From assembly GCA_030704615.1 (NCBI GenBank), contig CM060733.1, positions 23,376,001 through 23,440,000 of the forward strand: a stretch of 64,000 nt of DNA. Reading direction: 5' to 3'. Each line of letters starts with the position of its first letter. The first letter of the stretch is position 1. The notes beneath the pieces were generated by a model that saw only the letters and a list, made by a program, of their open reading frames with translations, ran no database searches and was not told the origin of the DNA. Position numbers and translations under genes: made by a program. This stretch comes from Takakia lepidozioides. Taxonomy: Eukaryota; Streptophyta; Takakiopsida; Takakiales; Takakiaceae. Below are positions 60,291-64,000 of the stretch, piece after piece.

Positions 60291-60649
60291 CCTCCCACTT
60301 GAACTCTTGGCTCGTTGCAGGATCGATCCCTCTCCTGGCAGTCACAATGGCTGCCGTGTCTCCCGTGCGGAGGTAGTCCCACACAGCCAAATCCTCATGT
60401 ATATCTCTGGCACCACCTAGCTCATCACTAGCCTCAGGGTCCTCAGACACTCCGTCTACAGTCATCCCTGTTGTAGGTCCAATCTGACCTCCCGATGCCA
60501 AGATACACAAAAATGCAGATGCGTGCCATCCTGGCACCATCTCCTCGTCCGTCACCATGCCACCGAGCTCCAGTGTCATCCTGCTGGCTCATGCATGGAT
60601 TGCGACTCAATCCATCCGCATCCCGATTGACCAAACCGGTCGATGCACA

Positions 60650-61950
60650 ACTGAAAGTCATACTCCTGGAGTATAAGTGCCCATCGTGCAAGCTTCCCCG
60701 TAAGCTTGTCTGACTCCATCAACCACTTGAGTGGCTGGTGATCCGTGACAAGGGTGAAAGAGATTGCCGTATAGATAGCCCCTGAAGTGTGCCACGGCCC
60801 ACACACTGCAGCTAAGCACCTCCCTCATATGAGCTGACTTAGCCTCTGCAGCGTTGTTCGAGCGGCTAGCGTAAGCCACTACGAACTCTCTTCCCTCATC
60901 ATCCACCTGTGTGAGCACCGCTCCAAGCCCCAGCATGCTCCAATCCGTATGCAGCTGAAAGGGACGCCCCCTGATAGGTCGTCTCAAGATAGGCGCCGAG
61001 GTCAACCTCGCCTTGAGCTCTTGAAAAGCTCGTTCCTGCTCATCTTCCCACTGCCACTCCTGGTCCACCTTGGTCAGCTTGGTTAGAGCCTTTGCAATGG
61101 TACTAAATCCTTTGACAAACCGTCTATAATAGTTTGCCAACCCCATGAAAGCTCGAACTGGCTCACATCCGTGGGGCGTGGAATTTGTGCAATGGCCTCT
61201 ACCTTAGTCTGCTGTACCCCCAATCCTCCAGGATATATCATGTGACCCAGATACTCAATCTGGTTGTGGAAAAACTTGCACTTCCCGGATGCAACTTCAA
61301 TCCGTGCCCTCTCAAGCGCTCCAATACCACCTGAAGGTGTCTCTCATGCTCCTCCATCGTAACACTAAGATGATGATGTCATCTATGTAGCACCGAGCAA
61401 AGTCCACCCCTGCTAGAATCCTATCCATGACTCTCTGAAACTCTGCAGGAGCATTCTTAAGCCCAAATGGTAAGAACCGCCACTGATATAGGCAATCCTT
61501 GCCGTGCTCATTGATCCCCCAGAATGCCGTCTTCTGCTTGTCCGCCTCCTTGATTGGCAACTGGTGATATCCGGATCGTAAATCCAAAGTGCTAAAGGCC
61601 TTAGCATGCCCGATGGCATCAAAGATCTCCTCTGGTGTTGGCATGGCATACTTATCGGACTTGGTCTGACGATTTACAGGCCGGTAATCACCGCACATAC
61701 GTCTCTCCGTCCAATTGCCATAGACATCCTTCTTGGCTGGCATCACTGTGGCTGAAGCATACTCTCCACCAGAGAGCTCCACCAAACCTGCCTCCCAGAG
61801 ATCTTGAGTCCTCATCTGAATCAAAGACCTCTCCATGTCACTGTATCTATAGGGTCTCCGAAAGATTGGCGTGTCAGTGGCCAACTCAATACGGATCTCT
61901 TGACCCTCAGTGCTCCCAGTCCCTTCAAACTGAAGGCAAAGCAATTCCTG
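60650..61950 (-). CDS. Gypsy reverse transcriptase and RNase H (element 2)
   Basis: RT from about 61,890 (IRIELATDTPIFRRPYRYSD), through STLDLRSGYHQLPI, LPFGLKNAPAEFQRVMDRIL and the catalytic RCYIDDIII (about 61,375-61,400); GKCKFFHNQIEYLGHMIYPG and the thumb AFMGLANYYRRFVKGFS follow. RNase H has FQLHTDWSMLGLGAVLTQVD (about 60,930), SRSNNAAEAK and VTDHQPLKWLMESDKL. A one-base frame slip lies near 61,370 and another near 61,160, both in a zone of suspected sequencing error. It makes element cDNA and degrades the RNA strand. Confidence 0.88.
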
Positions 61951-62389
61951 TAAGCCCTCAGGAACCGCCGTATACGTCGTCTCTCTCCTCCGGTGACAAT
62001 GGGTCCAATGTCAGGCTCCCAATTGTCCTCCGTAACTACAACCTTAAGTCCAGTGGGCTTAGAGGTAGAGGACGCGTCCCATGGTTGCTATGGCAACCTC
62101 TTGAGCAGTACTCCCTACCTGCTCAGTCAATGACAAGGCATCATCCTGCCCCATCATCTCATCCTTGAGGACCTCCTCAACTCGAGAAGAATCCCCAACC
62201 TCATCCATCACAGCCGCCTTGGCTGCCAACTCCCTCTGAACCTCGAGCACCTCCCCGTGTGCCATGGATGCATGCACCCCGTGGTCCTCAATGCTCGCCC
62301 CCACTCACTGCCTGTACCGTCTCGGTAGGCAGAGACCATTGAGGGAAGTGTATTCCGCACTCTGCGTTGCTCAGCTAGAGCCAAGCTGA

Positions 62390-63340
62390 TAATCCAGGTC
62401 AAGCAATTGAGATCCATTGCTTGCCCAACACTTGACGACGTGATGCCTCAGAAAGAGACGACACCGCCGTGGTACCAGTGGTAAAACCCATTGCCTCGCT
62501 CACGCTCGTCAGCATTAGGCTCCACTAACTGCTGCAACTGAGCATCCCACAGGAGGCCAGGTCCACTATCCCGGAAAGCATGCGATCCTGGGAAGCTGAG
62601 CAGTGTAGGTAATGCTGCTCGTGGTTGACCCACCTTGTTGACCACTGCCAAAGGCGAACGGTCATCGTGTCTCACACGTTGAGACTGCCTCCCTGTGTCC
62701 AGAATGTATCCACTGTGAGATGTGCTGGCCGCTGCACCCATCAAATGCCACGCTTGAGCAGTGCGGGTGGCATCATGTTAGTCCACCATAGCCGTGGACG
62801 ATGAGCCCGTGACCCCACTGTAGCTGCATCCAGCAACACTGCTGACCCAAGCCACGACCGGACTTGATGCACACTGGCCATCACCCTGGCCCGAGAATTG
62901 CCCATCAGTGGCACATTCTCCAAGATGTATGCTGGAGATACAGCTTGATGAAGCTGCAAGTGGCGCAAAACCCGCACCATCTCCCAAAACAGACCCGACC
63001 TCGAGTCTGCAATCCATTGCCATGCCCGGCTGATGAATGCCCTTGGCAGGGCCAACCTGCCACTACCAGATCAATGGAGCCAACCCGCTCCAAATCCTGC
63101 GCCCCCAGCAACGAAATGTCTGCTGGCAAGGCCTGCTGATATCCACGAATTGCAGACACCGACAACAACTCAGGGTACCGCTGCACCAACTGAGCAACAT
63201 GGCGAAGTGAAACGCGTCGTGCAGTCTCATCCCTCTCCACATACAGGTAACGCCGAACTCGTACACCTGCCTGTAACACAGCAGCCAATCCGGTGCTGAT
63301 CCCGCCAAACAAGTCCAGAAGACAAATGCCTTCATCCGGA
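62390..63340 (-). CDS. C5 cytosine DNA methyltransferase domain in gypsy pol (element 2)
   Basis: Motif I, ICLLDLFGGISTGLAAVLQ (about 63,290-63,330), binds AdoMet. RRYLYVERDETARR is motif-II-like. Motif IV, VVAGWPCQGHSSAG (about 63,030-63,070), carries the catalytic Cys. Motif VI is ILENVPLMG (about 62,910). Motif VIII-like is HRPRLWWTN (about 62,790). IX/X-like are AMGFTTGTTA and SEASRRQVLG (about 62,410-62,495). All key residues are present, and the frame is open from about 63,405 to beyond motif IV; later parts need two or three frame joins. The fold class looks DNMT3/DRM-like: single catalytic domain, order I to X, no regulatory domain visible. It sits between protease and RT, so it is probably released from the pol polyprotein. 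A role in methylating element cDNA or host DNA is inference. Confidence 0.88.
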
Positions 63341-63439
63341 GACTGCCACACAATAGGTGTGGTGTCCAATGGAGACAATTGAGGTGGTCCTGGTGCAATC
63401 CCCACACTCTCCTCCTCTCCTGACGGTACAAAGCCTCCA

Positions 63440-64000
63440 CCCAGGCTTGTTGCACCCGTCGATCAGCATCCCGCTGCAAATCCTTGCTCGTGCCCCACAA
63501 TGGAGTCTGAGCAACCATGGTAGCAACTCCGCCATACCATACATGTCATCCTGCTCTCCCGGAGGTGGTACATCCCTGAATGAGCATTGCCCTCAAGCAA
63601 CTCTCTAGGCCAACTCACTGCCGCTGTGAATGCTGCTAGTGTCGGCATCTTGCCTCGCTGGGCAACCGCAACTCCTCCTATGAACGTCACAGGGAGCTGC
63701 ACACGCCGGCCCTCCCTGACTGCCATGCAGGCCTATAGGAAGCTGACTCCTCCCAAAATCCAGGGTGAAGCCCATGGGGTACAACACTGCCCCACCAACC
63801 AGGACATCGTATGAGACTGCGTCTGTCACAATGGCCTTGGCTCGCATCACTGAGCCATCTGTAGGGTGATCCGGCCGTAGTCTGATAGCCAACTCATGCC
63901 GTGTCATGCCCCGAGCCTGCTCCGATCCTCCAGAGACGTCTGTATCTGGAAAGGACAAGGCTCCATATCCGCCTCCGTGAGGCCCAAGCCTGCAATAGCA
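63440..64000 (-). CDS. Gypsy protease region, C-terminal part (element 2, runs off edge)
   Basis: Conserved with copy 1: GGSEQARGMTRHELAIRLRP, SYDVLVGGAVLYPMGFTLDF, and LPVTFIGGVAVAQRGKMPTL, then an acidic linker to the methyltransferase. The Asp-Ser-Gly active-site segment lies just beyond the right edge, so activity cannot be judged. One or two frame slips occur near 63,720-63,760. Confidence 0.68.

Larger units (their letters stand above)
58646..64000 (-). mobile_element. Gypsy element 2 carrying a cytosine methyltransferase, right of the gap (runs off the right edge)
   Basis: Minus-strand order from the right edge: protease (64,000 to about 63,440), methyltransferase (about 63,340-62,390), linker, RT (about 61,950-61,150), RNase H (about 61,100-60,650), integrase (about 60,290-59,390), 3' UTR and LTR end (58,652-58,718). 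Gag and the 5' LTR lie beyond 64,000. RT is open for 210 codons and RNase H for 162, so this copy is much better preserved than the one at 18-24 kb; many of its breaks left of about 61.3 kb are probably sequencing errors. Confidence 0.88.

Overview
This window looks like nuclear DNA of a land plant. It has intron-rich genes with GT/AG introns and chloroplast and lumen targeting, a receptor kinase family typical of land plants, tRNA-derived SINEs, hAT and PIF-like MITEs, and Ty3/gypsy and LINE retroelements. About two thirds of it is transposon-derived. The combination of a gypsy element carrying a cytosine methyltransferase and a LINE with signs of two endonucleases suggests a non-seed lineage (bryophyte, lycophyte or fern), but I cannot name the species. 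The 500-base N run at 58,146-58,645 is a scaffold gap.

Layout. 296-2,028 (-) holds the first five exons of lysine-ketoglutarate reductase/saccharopine dehydrogenase, which continues off the left edge. 4,894-5,825 is an intact hAT-type MITE. 7,141-11,305 (-) is a ten-exon gene for the thylakoid lumen protein TL29/APX4. It faces, across about 0.9 kb, a G-type lectin S-receptor-like kinase at 12,215-15,579 (+). A second, very similar copy of that kinase lies at 40,882-44,442 (+), 28 kb away, with transposons between the two.

18,110-24,506 (-) is a decayed Ty3/gypsy element ordered gag - protease - DNA methyltransferase - RT - RNase H, with the integrase end lost. 27.3-27.6 kb holds a fragment of an AAE3-type acyl-CoA ligase. 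28,892-30,538 is a PIF/Harbinger-like element. 33.5-33.8 kb holds the relic of a DYW-type PPR gene. 35,547-37,534 is a four-deep nest of transposons, and 39,377-40,103 is another hAT MITE.

46,119-53,000 (-) is a decayed LINE with an AP endonuclease, RT, a chromodomain-like module, and a C-terminal zinc finger plus a nuclease-like motif. From 54.2 kb to the right edge there is a second methyltransferase-bearing gypsy element (-). Its LTR-integrase-RT part appears twice, once on each side of the N gap, most likely as an assembly artefact.

The host genes are unrelated housekeeping and receptor genes. The main novelty is in the mobile DNA: two pol polyproteins with a DNMT3/DRM-like cytosine methyltransferase between protease and RT, the dual-nuclease/chromodomain LINE, and a family of 750-bp elements with 4-bp target duplications that has inserted into both retroelement types.
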